Below are positions 8,355-15,813 of a stretch of DNA of 64,000 nt, one piece after another; position 1 is the stretch's first letter, and each line of letters opens with the position of its first letter. Below the pieces are notes generated by a model. That model saw only the letters and a list, made by a program, of their open reading frames with translations. It was not told the origin of the DNA and did no database searches. Both the position numbers and the translations under genes were made by a program. The DNA lies in NCBI RefSeq assembly GCF_030816965.1, contig NZ_JAUSYQ010000002.1:1922001-1986000 (forward strand). The letters are read 5' to 3'. This stretch comes from Streptomyces canus (GTDB taxonomy: Bacteria; Actinomycetota; Actinomycetes; Streptomycetales; Streptomycetaceae).

Positions 8355-9248
8355 GCTATCGCATCGACCGGGATAGCGGTCCCCGCTCCCACCAAGAGCT
8401 TCGGCACCCTCCAGGCCGCCCTCGGCGTCGCCGCCTTCTCCCTCACCTTCCCCGCCACGGCGTGGGGTCTTGAGGGCTTCGGGCCCTGGTCCCTCGTCGC
8501 CGTGCGCAGCGTCCTCGCGGCCCTCATCGCCGCGGGCTGTCTGTCGGCGCTGCGGGTCCCGATGCCGAGCCGCCGTGACCGGCCGGGACTCGCGGTCGTC
8601 GCCCTCGGGGTGGTGGTCGGCTTCCCGCTGCTGACCACGCTCGCCCTGCAGACGTCCACCACCGCGCACGCCGCCGTCGTGGTGGGTCTGCTGCCCCTGA
8701 CGACCGCGCTGCTGTCGGCCCTGCGCATGGGCACCCGCCCCTCGCGCACCTTCTGGACGGCCGCCCTCGCGGGCGCGGCCGCGGTGGTCGCCTTCACGGT
8801 GCAGCAGAGCGGGGGCGCCCTGACCACCGCCGACCTGTATCTCTTCGCCGCGCTCCTGGTGTGCGCCGCCGGCTACACCGAGGGCGGCCGGCTGGCCCGG
8901 GTGATGCCCGGCTGGCAGGTCATCGCCTGGGCGCTGGTGCTGTGCCTGCCGATCGGCGTGCCGGCGGCGGCGCTCGCGCTGTCGTACGAACCGGTGCACC
9001 TCACCGTGCACAGCGTCGCCGGGCTGCTGTGGGTGGCGGCGGGCTCGCAGTTCCTCGGCCTGGTCGTCTGGTACCGGGGCATGGCGGCGATCGGGATCCC
9101 CAAGGCCAGCCAGTTGCAGTTGGCCCAGCCCCTGCTCACACTGGTGTGGTCGGTGCTGCTGCTCGGCGAGCACCTGACGGTGGCCGCCCCGCTGACGGCC
9201 GCGGCGGTGCTCGTGTGCATCGCCGTCACCCAGCGGGCGCGGGGCTGA
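8337..9248 (+). CDS. EamA/DMT family transporter
   Basis: A 303-residue membrane protein with ten predicted helices arranged as two EamA repeats, for example LGVAAFSLTFPATAWGLEG in the first and GLLWVAAGSQFLGLVVWYRG in the second. The second-repeat end PLLTLVWSVLLLGEHLT is a classic EamA signature. DMT transporters export metabolites such as amino acids or purines; the substrate here is not evident. ATG 8337 overlaps the start codon of the divergent MocR gene, and no ribosome site is present, so a leaderless mRNA is likely. Regulation by the MocR neighbour is inferred from arrangement. Confidence 0.88.
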   Translation: MRVQSSAIASTGIAVPAPTKSFGTLQAALGVAAFSLTFPATAWGLEGFGPWSLVAVRSVLAALIAAGCLSALRVPMPSRRDRPGLAVVALGVVVGFPLLTTLALQTSTTAHAAVVVGLLPLTTALLSALRMGTRPSRTFWTAALAGAAAVVAFTVQQSGGALTTADLYLFAALLVCAAGYTEGGRLARVMPGWQVIAWALVLCLPIGVPAAALALSYEPVHLTVHSVAGLLWVAAGSQFLGLVVWYRGMAAIGIPKASQLQLAQPLLTLVWSVLLLGEHLTVAAPLTAAAVLVCIAVTQRARG

Positions 9249-9341
9249 GCGGCGCGCACGCGCCGGTCTCAATCGGGCTCCCGCGCCGTAAAATCGGGGC
9301 CACGGACCGCTGCTCCCGCACTTGGTGAGGAGACCCAGACG

Positions 9342-9542
9342 ATGCGTGCAACCGTGGGCGACCAGCTTGTCCAGCACGGCAGGGTGGTCGGACAGCAGGA
9401 CAAGGTCGGCGAGATCGTCGAAGTGCTGGGTCAGGAGGGCAACCCCCCGTACCGCGTCCGCTTCGAGGACGGGCACGAGGGCGTGTGCTCACCCGGCCCC
9501 GACACCGAGATCAGGCACCGGTTCCAGCAGACCGGCCGGTGA
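9342..9542 (+). CDS. DUF1918 domain protein
   Basis: A 66-residue protein made almost entirely of a DUF1918 domain: MRATVGDQLVQHGRVVG at the start, then EIVEVLGQEGNPPYRVRFEDGHE. The pattern suggests a small SH3-like beta barrel. Function is unknown. A good ribosome site (GAGGAG) precedes the ATG. Its last 32 nt overlap the convergent GHL10 gene. Confidence 0.85.
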   Translation: MRATVGDQLVQHGRVVGQQDKVGEIVEVLGQEGNPPYRVRFEDGHEGVCSPGPDTEIRHRFQQTGR

Positions 9543-10776
9543 CACGGCGCGGGGGAGCCGCCGGCGCCTGGTAGTGGTCGGCGACCACCCGCGCCATCGC
9601 CCCGATCGGGTCCGAGGCGAGCTCCCGCGCGGCGAAGAAGACATGCCCGCGCACCTGCTTGCAGTCGCGCGCGAGCGTGAGGTGCCGGGACAGTTCCGCG
9701 GGGTCCTGCCAGGCCGCGGGCTGCGCCGGGTCCCCCGCCTTGTAGAGGGCCTCGCCCAGGTACAGCTTGGTCCTGCTCCCCTGCGCCTGCTTCGCCCACC
9801 AGGGCACCAGTTTCGCGTAGTCGGCGGCGGCGAAGCCGATGTTCCAGTAGAGCTGCGGCACGAGGTAGTCGATCCAGCCCTCGCGCACCCACTTGCGGGT
9901 GTCCGCGAAGTTGTCGTCGTACGACTGCACCCCCGCGCGTGTGTCCGAGCCGAGCGGGTCGGTGGCGGCGTTGCGCCACACCCCGAAGGGGCTGATGCCG
10001 AACTGTGCGGTGGGCCGGATCCGTTTGATGCGGGCCGCGGTCTCCAGGACCAGCTTGTCGATGTTGTCCCGCCGCCAGTCGGCCCGGTTCGGGAAGGCGC
10101 CGCCGTACGCGTCGTAGGCCGCGTCGTCGTCGAAGGTCTGGCCGGCCACCGGGTACGGGTAGAAGTAGTCGTCGAAGTGGACCGCGTCCACCGGGTACCT
10201 GTGCAGCGCGTCGAGGATCGCGTCCTGGACGAAGGCGCGGACCTCGGGCAGCCCGGGGTTGTAGTAGAGCTTCCCGCCGTACGTCACCACCCAGTCCGGG
10301 TGCCGGCGGGCGGGGTGGGAGGCGACCAGCCGGGTCGGGTCCGCGTGGTTGGCGATGCGGTACGGGTTGAACCAGGCGTGCAGTTGCAGGCCCCGCCGGT
10401 GCGCCTCGGCCACGGCCGTGCCGAGCGGGTCCCAGCCGGGGTTCTCGCCCTGGGTCCCGGTGAGGTACTGCGACCAGGGCTCGTACGGCGAGGGCCACAG
10501 GGCGTCGGCGGTGGGCCGTACCTGGAACATCACCGCGTTCAGGCGGTCCGCCGCCGCCCGGTCGAGGTGGGCGATCAGCTCCGCGCGCTGCTGTGCGGCG
10601 GTCAGCCCCGGCTTGGACGGCCAGTCCCGGTTGGACACGGTGGCGAGCCACACGCCCCGCATCCCGGTCGCCGCCCGCCTCGGATGCCGCGGTGCCGCCG
10701 CCGCTCCCGAGGCCGAGGCCGAGGTCATGGTCGACAGCGCAGCCAACGCGAAGGCCCGGCGCGACAGACGCCCCAT
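9511..10776 (-). CDS. Exported GHL10-type glycoside hydrolase
   Basis: A 421-residue glycosyl-hydrolase-like family 10 (GHL10, YddW-like) enzyme. The N-terminus MGRLSRRAFALAALS carries a twin-arginine-like motif, so Tat export is possible. The TIM-barrel hallmarks are MRGVWLATVSNRDWPS, FQVRPTADALWPS, LQLHAWFNPYRIAN and VDAVHFDDYFYPYP, the last with the acidic residues expected at the active site. GHL10 proteins are thought to cut peptidoglycan-type or other polysaccharides; the substrate is inferred only from family. ATG 10776 is placed 7 nt after GGGGGAG; GTG 10782 would be too close to that site. Confidence 0.85.
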   Translation of the reverse strand: MGRLSRRAFALAALSTMTSASASGAAAAPRHPRRAATGMRGVWLATVSNRDWPSKPGLTAAQQRAELIAHLDRAAADRLNAVMFQVRPTADALWPSPYEPWSQYLTGTQGENPGWDPLGTAVAEAHRRGLQLHAWFNPYRIANHADPTRLVASHPARRHPDWVVTYGGKLYYNPGLPEVRAFVQDAILDALHRYPVDAVHFDDYFYPYPVAGQTFDDDAAYDAYGGAFPNRADWRRDNIDKLVLETAARIKRIRPTAQFGISPFGVWRNAATDPLGSDTRAGVQSYDDNFADTRKWVREGWIDYLVPQLYWNIGFAAADYAKLVPWWAKQAQGSRTKLYLGEALYKAGDPAQPAAWQDPAELSRHLTLARDCKQVRGHVFFAARELASDPIGAMARVVADHYQAPAAPPRRVTGRSAGTGA

Positions 10777-10958
10777 GTGCACACTCCCCCAACACCATGG
10801 ATCCGCTCGGTCACGGATCGTCTCCGCGCCCCAGAATGCCCGACGGATGACGGACCCCGGCGATCGATCATCGATACTTGAGAGTAACGTGCACGAACGG
10901 AGCAGGAACCGGACAACGGCCGACCTGCCACCAGGTGAAGATCAGCGAAAGGGACGAA

Positions 10959-11834
10959 GTGACGGACTTCCCGGCGGGAGACATCGCGCGCGTCGGAGTG
11001 GTGGGCTGCGGCCAGATGGGGGCGGGCATCGCCGAGGTGTGCGCCCGCGCCGGCCTGGACGTGAAGGTCGCCGAGACCACCGGCGAGGCCCTGGAGATCG
11101 GCCGCACCCGGCTGTTCAACTCCCTGACCAAGGCCGCCGAACGGGGCAAGATCACGGAAGACGAGCTGGCGGCGACGCAGGCACGTCTGAGCTTCACCAC
11201 CGACCTCGGCGAGTTCGCCGACCGCGACCTGGTCATCGAGGCCGTCGTGGAGAACGAGCAGGTCAAGACCGAGATCTTCCAGGTGCTCGACCAGGTGGTG
11301 ACCCGCCCGGACGCGATCCTGGCCTCCAACACCTCGTCCATCCCGCTGGTGAGGCTGGCGGTCGCCACCTCGCGGCCCGACCAGGTCGTCGGCATCCACT
11401 TCTTCAACCCGGCCCCGGTGCAGAAGCTCGTCGAGCTGATCCCGGCGCTCACGACGTCGGAGGGCACGCTGGCCCGCGCCCAGCAGTTCGCCGAGAAGCT
11501 GCTCGGCAAGCACGCGATCCGCGCCCAGGACCGCTCCGGCTTCGTGGTCAACGCGCTGCTGATCCCGTATCTCCTGTCCGCGATCCGGATGTTCGAGTCG
11601 GGCATCGCGAGCCGCGAGGACATCGACAACGGCATGGAGCTGGGCTGCGCCCACCCGATGGGCCCGCTGAAGCTGTCCGACCTGATCGGCCTGGACACCG
11701 TCGCCTCGGTGGCCTTCTCGATGTACGAGGAGTACAAGGAGCCGCTGTACGCCGCTCCCCCGCTGCTCCAGCGCATGGTCGACGCCGGCCGGCTCGGCCG
11801 GAAGTCCGGCTCCGGCTTCTACACCTACGACTGA
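10959..11834 (+). CDS. 3-hydroxybutyryl-CoA dehydrogenase
   Basis: A 291-residue 3-hydroxyacyl-CoA dehydrogenase that interconverts 3-hydroxybutyryl-CoA and acetoacetyl-CoA with NAD(P), used in fatty acid or ethylmalonyl-CoA metabolism. The Rossmann motif is GVVGCGQMGAGIAEV near the N-terminus. The catalytic segment is visible as IHFFNPAPVQKLVELI (catalytic His) with EDIDNGMELGCAHPMGPL in the C-terminal dimerisation domain. GTG 10959 is preferred over the longer frame because it follows AAAGGGACGAA and gives the family's usual length. A strong hairpin follows the gene. Confidence 0.93.
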   Translation: MTDFPAGDIARVGVVGCGQMGAGIAEVCARAGLDVKVAETTGEALEIGRTRLFNSLTKAAERGKITEDELAATQARLSFTTDLGEFADRDLVIEAVVENEQVKTEIFQVLDQVVTRPDAILASNTSSIPLVRLAVATSRPDQVVGIHFFNPAPVQKLVELIPALTTSEGTLARAQQFAEKLLGKHAIRAQDRSGFVVNALLIPYLLSAIRMFESGIASREDIDNGMELGCAHPMGPLKLSDLIGLDTVASVAFSMYEEYKEPLYAAPPLLQRMVDAGRLGRKSGSGFYTYD

Positions 11835-11882
11835 CCCGCACCCTGTCCGTTCCAGGGTGCTGATGACACAGTGCTACGAACG

Positions 11883-11914
11883 CGGGCCCGGCACTCTTCC
11901 GAGTGCCGGGCCCG
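11883..11914 (+). terminator. Strong hairpin terminator after 3-hydroxybutyryl-CoA dehydrogenase
   Basis: A perfect 14-bp stem (11883-11896 with 11901-11914; arm GGGCCCGGCACTC) closes a TTCC loop 48 nt after the stop codon. No T-run follows, which is usual for Streptomyces terminators. Confidence 0.8.
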
Positions 11915-12044
11915 TGGCATTCACACACCGTGTGCGCGCCGGGCCCGCATATGCCCGTCGCACACTCTCCCCACGCGCCCACCAGGCGAGTTGACTCTTC
12001 ATGCGCATGCAAGGGATGTGACGACTACGGAAAGGAGCGGACCA

Positions 12045-12302
12045 GTGACCGCCGAACCGGAGCATCCCGTGATCCATGGAGAACTCGCAGAGTTACGACG
12101 CCGCCTCGATGTCGCGTACGCCCGCGTCGAGGGAGGCCTCGCACTGCTCAGTCACCGTACGGAGGAGACGGACAAGGAGATCGACGATCTGAGCGCACGG
12201 ATCATCGCCCTGGAGCACGCCCGCTGGCCGCTTCCCGCGGTTGCGGCGATCACCGCCGTGGGCGCGCTCGTCGTGGCGATCTGGCAGGCCCTCGGTCACT
12301 GA
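12045..12302 (+). CDS. Small coiled-coil protein with one C-terminal membrane helix
   Basis: An 85-residue protein of unknown function. Residues 10-55 form a charged helix with heptad-like leucines (LAELRRRLDVAYARVEGGLALL, broken into HRTEETDKEIDDL), likely a coiled coil. Residues 60-82 are a single membrane helix (PAVAAITAVGALVVAIW). The topology resembles small membrane-anchored or phage-related proteins, but no family is recognised. GTG 12045 was chosen because it follows AAGGAG at 7 nt; the upstream frame extension has no site. Confidence 0.7.
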   Translation: MTAEPEHPVIHGELAELRRRLDVAYARVEGGLALLSHRTEETDKEIDDLSARIIALEHARWPLPAVAAITAVGALVVAIWQALGH

Positions 12303-12335
12303 GGCTTCGGGACGCTCGGGTGGGGGATCAGGGCC

Positions 12336-12426
12336 AGGGTCTGTCCGGCGGATCAGGCCGGCTGAAAGCAGTGCGGACCGGCCGAGCCGAGCCCGCGACG
12401 CCGGGATGATCCGCCGGACAGGCCCT
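12336..12426. repeat. 91-bp MITE-like element with 20-bp terminal inverted repeats
   Basis: AGGGTCTGTCCGGCGGATCA (12336-12355) is matched at 19 of 20 positions by the reverse complement of 12407-12426, with 51 nt between. The right arm includes the first bases of the NUDIX stop codon. The element separates two convergent genes, so it may act as a bidirectional terminator, but its size and termini also fit a small non-autonomous mobile element. Confidence 0.6.
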
Positions 12427-12964
12427 AAGTGTCCTGACCGAGCCTCAGATGGTGCAACAGGAGTAACGCGGCCGCCATGTTGGCGGCCGGGACCTCCCCA
12501 CGGGCGACCATGTCGGGAACGAGCTTCAGGGGGACCCATTCCCGGCGGTCCGACTCGAAGTCGTCCACGGGGTGCCCGACGTACTCGCCCTCGTCGGCCC
12601 AGTAGATGTGGTGCCGGGCGTCGGTGAGCCCGTTGGAGGGCTCCACGCTCATGAGGTGCTGGAGCGGGCCCGGTCGCCAGCCGGTCTCTTCCTCGAGTTC
12701 CCTGGCGGCCGCGACGGCGATGTCCTCGCCGTCCTCGACCACACCCGCGGCGAGTTCCCAACCCCAGCTGTCGGTGATGAAACGGTGACGCCACAGCAGG
12801 AGGACCTCGTTGGCCTCGTTCACCACCGTGGCGACGGCGACGGGCCGCAGTCGTATCAGGAAGTGGTCGAGATGCCGACCGTCCGGCAACTCGACATCGG
12901 CCAGATTGACGCTGAACCAGCGATTTTCATACACAGTTTGTTCGTTCTGTTTCGTCCACTGCAC
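12425..12964 (-). CDS. NUDIX hydrolase
   Basis: A 179-residue NUDIX pyrophosphatase. The full NUDIX box is present: GVVEDGEDIAVAAARELEEE followed by TGW, matching Gx5Ex7REUxEExGU, so metal-dependent cleavage of a nucleoside diphosphate-linked substrate is expected. The preceding strands (ENRWFSVNLADVELPDG) resemble the ADP-ribose pyrophosphatase branch, which is the best guess at substrate. GTG 12964 follows GGAAGGTGG. Its stop codon lies inside the 91-bp inverted-repeat element. The next gene upstream on this strand is the TPR regulator. Confidence 0.88.
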   Translation of the reverse strand: MQWTKQNEQTVYENRWFSVNLADVELPDGRHLDHFLIRLRPVAVATVVNEANEVLLLWRHRFITDSWGWELAAGVVEDGEDIAVAAARELEEETGWRPGPLQHLMSVEPSNGLTDARHHIYWADEGEYVGHPVDDFESDRREWVPLKLVPDMVARGEVPAANMAAALLLLHHLRLGQDT

Positions 12965-13038
12965 AGTTCTGCCACCTTCCGTCGAGTAAGTGGCAATATC
13001 GCAGCAGGGACTGTGGCTGTCGGCGTACGCGTGCCCTC

Positions 13039-14379
13039 CTACAGCGGTACGCGCAGTGCGCCGTCGATCAGTTCGGCTGCCTCGGCGGTGCCCGCGCAGC
13101 CGCTGCGGACCAGGTGCTCGCGGACCGCTCTGAGTCTGTCGCGCAGCCGCTGGGACTCCATTCCCCGCGCCTGTTCCGCCATCTGTACGGCGGTGGCCAC
13201 CGCCTTGTCGGCGTTGCCCTGACGCAGTTCGATCGTGCTGAGCATGGCGAGGCGGTGCACCCGGCCCCGGTCATGGGCCGGGTTGTCGACGGCGGCCGCG
13301 GCGTGAGCGGCCGCCGCCGCGAGCTCGCCGAGGCTGAGGAGCGCCTCCGCCACCTGGACGTTGACGAGGCCCGGCTGGACATAGCCGGTCTCATCGGGCT
13401 CGTAACCCCGCCGGATGCGTTCGGCGGCCTGCTCGGCCCGCCGGATGCAGGACAGCGCGGTCGTACCGTCGCCGAGGTGGGCGTACGCCTTGGCCTGCAT
13501 CGCGTAGAGATCACAGGCGAGCGCCGGGGTGATGTGCTTGCCGGCGGCCCGCAGCGCGGCCTCCGCGAAGGCGACGGCCTGGCGGTACTCCCGCATGAAC
13601 AGGGCCTGGTTGACCAGCAGCGCGATGACATACGCGCCGAGTCCGCGGTCGCCGCTGGCCTTGGCGAGCCTGAGGGCCTGGTGGAAGTAGCGCTGGGCGA
13701 GGCCGTGGGCATCGGAGTCGTAGGCGCAGATCCCGGCGACGGCGACCAACCCGCCGGTGGCGCGGTGCAGTTGGCGGCCCGTCTCGTCGGTGTAGCTGCC
13801 GCGCAGCAGCGGGGCGGCCTCGGCGTTGAGGAAGCCGACGATCCGGGTGCGGGTCGCTATGCCGCCGGCCTTGCGGTACATCTGCTCGTAGTGGGTGCGG
13901 GCCGCGCGGAGCATCGCGATGTCGGAGTGGGTGACCCGGTGCCGGCCGCCTCGGGAGACGTCGACGTCCTCGGGCGGGTTCTCCCACTCCCACACGGGCA
14001 TGACGGCCGGCGTGCCGGTGACCGCGGGGGCGCCCAGGATGTGCGGGCGCTGCTGTTCGTCGGAGCGCCACAGCGCGGTGGCCCGCTCGACGAAACCGGA
14101 CAGCGAGGTGCCGTGCGGGGCCGAGGGTTCGCCGGGCACGCCGAGGCCGATGTCGTCGAGGGTGACGGGACGTTGGAGCCGGCCCGCGAGCACCTCGCAG
14201 ATCAGGTCGGGCACCTGACCGCGCGGGCGCTGGCCCTTCAACCACCGCGCCACGGCGGTGTGTTCGTACCTGAGCGCGAGGCCGCGTGCCCTCCCGGCCT
14301 GATTCACATGTGCGGCAAGCCCGGCGTGCGAGATCCCGGCTTCGTCGAGGATCGCGTCGAGCAGAGTGTTGGGCTGCAT
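13039..14379 (-). CDS. NsdA-like TPR regulatory protein
   Basis: A 446-residue protein with an N-terminal helix-turn-helix-like region (LLDAILDEAGISHAGLAAHV then HTAVARWLKGQRPRG, about residues 5-55) and a long TPR-like alpha-helical array (for example DAHGLAQRYFHQALRLAKAS and LAMLSTIELRQGNADKAVA). This layout matches the NsdA group, negative regulators of sporulation and antibiotic production in Streptomyces; assignment to the group is from layout, not from a search. ATG 14379 is preceded by a G-rich site (GGGGGGCACAG). A 7-bp palindrome lies about 47 nt upstream. Confidence 0.75.
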   Translation of the reverse strand: MQPNTLLDAILDEAGISHAGLAAHVNQAGRARGLALRYEHTAVARWLKGQRPRGQVPDLICEVLAGRLQRPVTLDDIGLGVPGEPSAPHGTSLSGFVERATALWRSDEQQRPHILGAPAVTGTPAVMPVWEWENPPEDVDVSRGGRHRVTHSDIAMLRAARTHYEQMYRKAGGIATRTRIVGFLNAEAAPLLRGSYTDETGRQLHRATGGLVAVAGICAYDSDAHGLAQRYFHQALRLAKASGDRGLGAYVIALLVNQALFMREYRQAVAFAEAALRAAGKHITPALACDLYAMQAKAYAHLGDGTTALSCIRRAEQAAERIRRGYEPDETGYVQPGLVNVQVAEALLSLGELAAAAAHAAAAVDNPAHDRGRVHRLAMLSTIELRQGNADKAVATAVQMAEQARGMESQRLRDRLRAVREHLVRSGCAGTAEAAELIDGALRVPL

Positions 14380-14425
14380 CTGTGCCCCCCGGGTGGCTCG
14401 GTGCCGACAGATTAGTGGGTTCGTC

Positions 14426-14442
14426 TTCACACGGGGTGTGAA
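14426..14442. promoter_or_regulatory. Palindrome upstream of the NsdA-like gene
   Basis: TTCACAC and GTGTGAA flank a GGG centre 47-63 nt before the ATG of the regulator gene. The perfect symmetry and location suggest an operator, possibly autoregulatory; the binding protein is unknown. Confidence 0.4.
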
Positions 14443-14584
14443 CGGAGTGCTCGAATCCGCAGGGTGTGCGCACTGTCGCGGAGAGTTTCCACCCGGTTGA
14501 CTGAAATACCTCGTAAGAGGCCGGCCGGGCCGCCTGCTCCCCCTCGTACAGTGCGGTGGCCCGGCCGTGGGCTGAACCGTGCCG

Positions 14585-15667
14585 CTAGAGGTGCGTTGTC
14601 GGCTGCGGGTGCATCGTGGCTGGTGGCGCGGTTCCCCGCGCCCCTGAGGTAGACGGGTGTTGCCGTTCGTTTCTCAGCACCAGTAGGGCGACGTCGTCCG
14701 TTGGGGTACCGCCCGTGTGGTGCCGTAGGGAGTCGAAAACAGCACCTAGTACACCGTTGGGTGCGCTCCGCGATGCTTCACGAAGTACCTCCGGCAAAGA
14801 AAAGAACCGGCCATGAGCATCCCTGGCGTCCTCGGCACCGTCCGTGTGCAGGACCAGGGTTTCGTCCGGCAGCAGATGGCCGCGGTGGAGTCCCGACAAG
14901 TCGCAGGGCAGCGGGAACGGGCCGAGGGGTGGCAGGGGGTCCGCAGAGGAAAGTGATTCGACCCTTGATCCACTGAGCAAGTACGGCCAAGGATGACCGC
15001 AGTTCAGTGCGCGCAGCTCACCGTCCCCACCGATCTCGAGCAGCAGTACGGTGACGAACTCCTCGGCGGCCGTACCGTCACGTTCGGTGCGCTCCCTCAG
15101 GTGCCGGGCGAACGCACGGTCCAGTCTGCGCAGCACCCCGGCGAGTTCGGGCTCGTCGTGGACGGCCTCACGAAAGCTGCCGAGGACCGCGGCGGCCGTA
15201 CCGATGGCGGCGAGGCCGTGGCCGCGGACATCGCCCATGACGACCCGTACACCGTGTTCCGTGGCGACGGCCTCGTACAGGTCGCCGCCGATGGTGGCGC
15301 CCCGGTCGGCGGACATCTGGGCCGCGGCCACGGTGAGCCCGCCGATGCGCGGGGGCAACGGGCGCAGCAGCGCTCTCTGGGCGGCGCCCGCGACCTGGCG
15401 GGCCTGTCTGAGCTCCCGCAGCAGGGCGCGCCGGACATGGACGATCAGTCCGGTGCCCACCGCGAAGAACACGGCGCTGCTGGCGACCCGCGCGCCCAGG
15501 CCGTTCTGCTGCGCGAGCGGGCAGGTCAGCTTGTACGTGATCGCGGCGGCGCCCCACACCGTGGGCAGCCCGAACGTCAGCACACGGCGCGACTTCCGGT
15601 GACCTCTGCGGACGGCGAGGCGAACGGCACGCCCGACACGAGGCACCGCAGCCCTCAAGCACTTCAT
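14585..15667 (-). CDS. SpoIIE/PP2C-type protein phosphatase, membrane-anchored
   Basis: A 360-residue protein with two N-terminal hydrophobic helices (VLTFGLPTVWGAAAITYKL and VASSAVFFAVGTGLIVHV) and a cytoplasmic PP2C/SpoIIE domain. Metal-binding segments are visible: ADRGATIGGDLYEA, VMGDVRGHGLAAI, LVLHTDGAEDARD and GGTPTDDVALLVL. Such enzymes dephosphorylate anti-anti-sigma factors in partner-switching pathways. There is no PAS or GAF sensor domain, so the membrane part may sense the signal. ATG 15667 follows a G-rich site; an in-frame start 33 codons upstream adds only low-complexity sequence. The pheST terminator lies just upstream. Confidence 0.88.
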   Translation of the reverse strand: MKCLRAAVPRVGRAVRLAVRRGHRKSRRVLTFGLPTVWGAAAITYKLTCPLAQQNGLGARVASSAVFFAVGTGLIVHVRRALLRELRQARQVAGAAQRALLRPLPPRIGGLTVAAAQMSADRGATIGGDLYEAVATEHGVRVVMGDVRGHGLAAIGTAAAVLGSFREAVHDEPELAGVLRRLDRAFARHLRERTERDGTAAEEFVTVLLLEIGGDGELRALNCGHPWPYLLSGSRVESLSSADPLPPLGPFPLPCDLSGLHRGHLLPDETLVLHTDGAEDARDAHGRFFSLPEVLREASRSAPNGVLGAVFDSLRHHTGGTPTDDVALLVLRNERQHPSTSGARGTAPPATMHPQPTTHL

Positions 15668-15700
15668 GCCGATGGCCCCCCAACTAGGCCCTGCACACGC

Positions 15701-15732
15701 AATCGGACCGACCTCGAAAGGCCGGTCCGATT
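15701..15732 (-). terminator. Hairpin terminator downstream of pheT
   Basis: AATCGGACCG and CGGTCCGATT (15701-15710, 15723-15732) form a perfect 10-bp stem that can extend inward with a partly paired ACCTCGAAAGGC centre. It lies about 80 nt beyond the pheT stop on the transcribed strand. Confidence 0.7.
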
Positions 15733-15813
15733 CTGTCGACCACATGGGCCAAAAGGGCCAGATCACTGGGGGGACTCACCCTATCGAGTGAGGTGACCGC
15801 ACTCCCCGCACGC

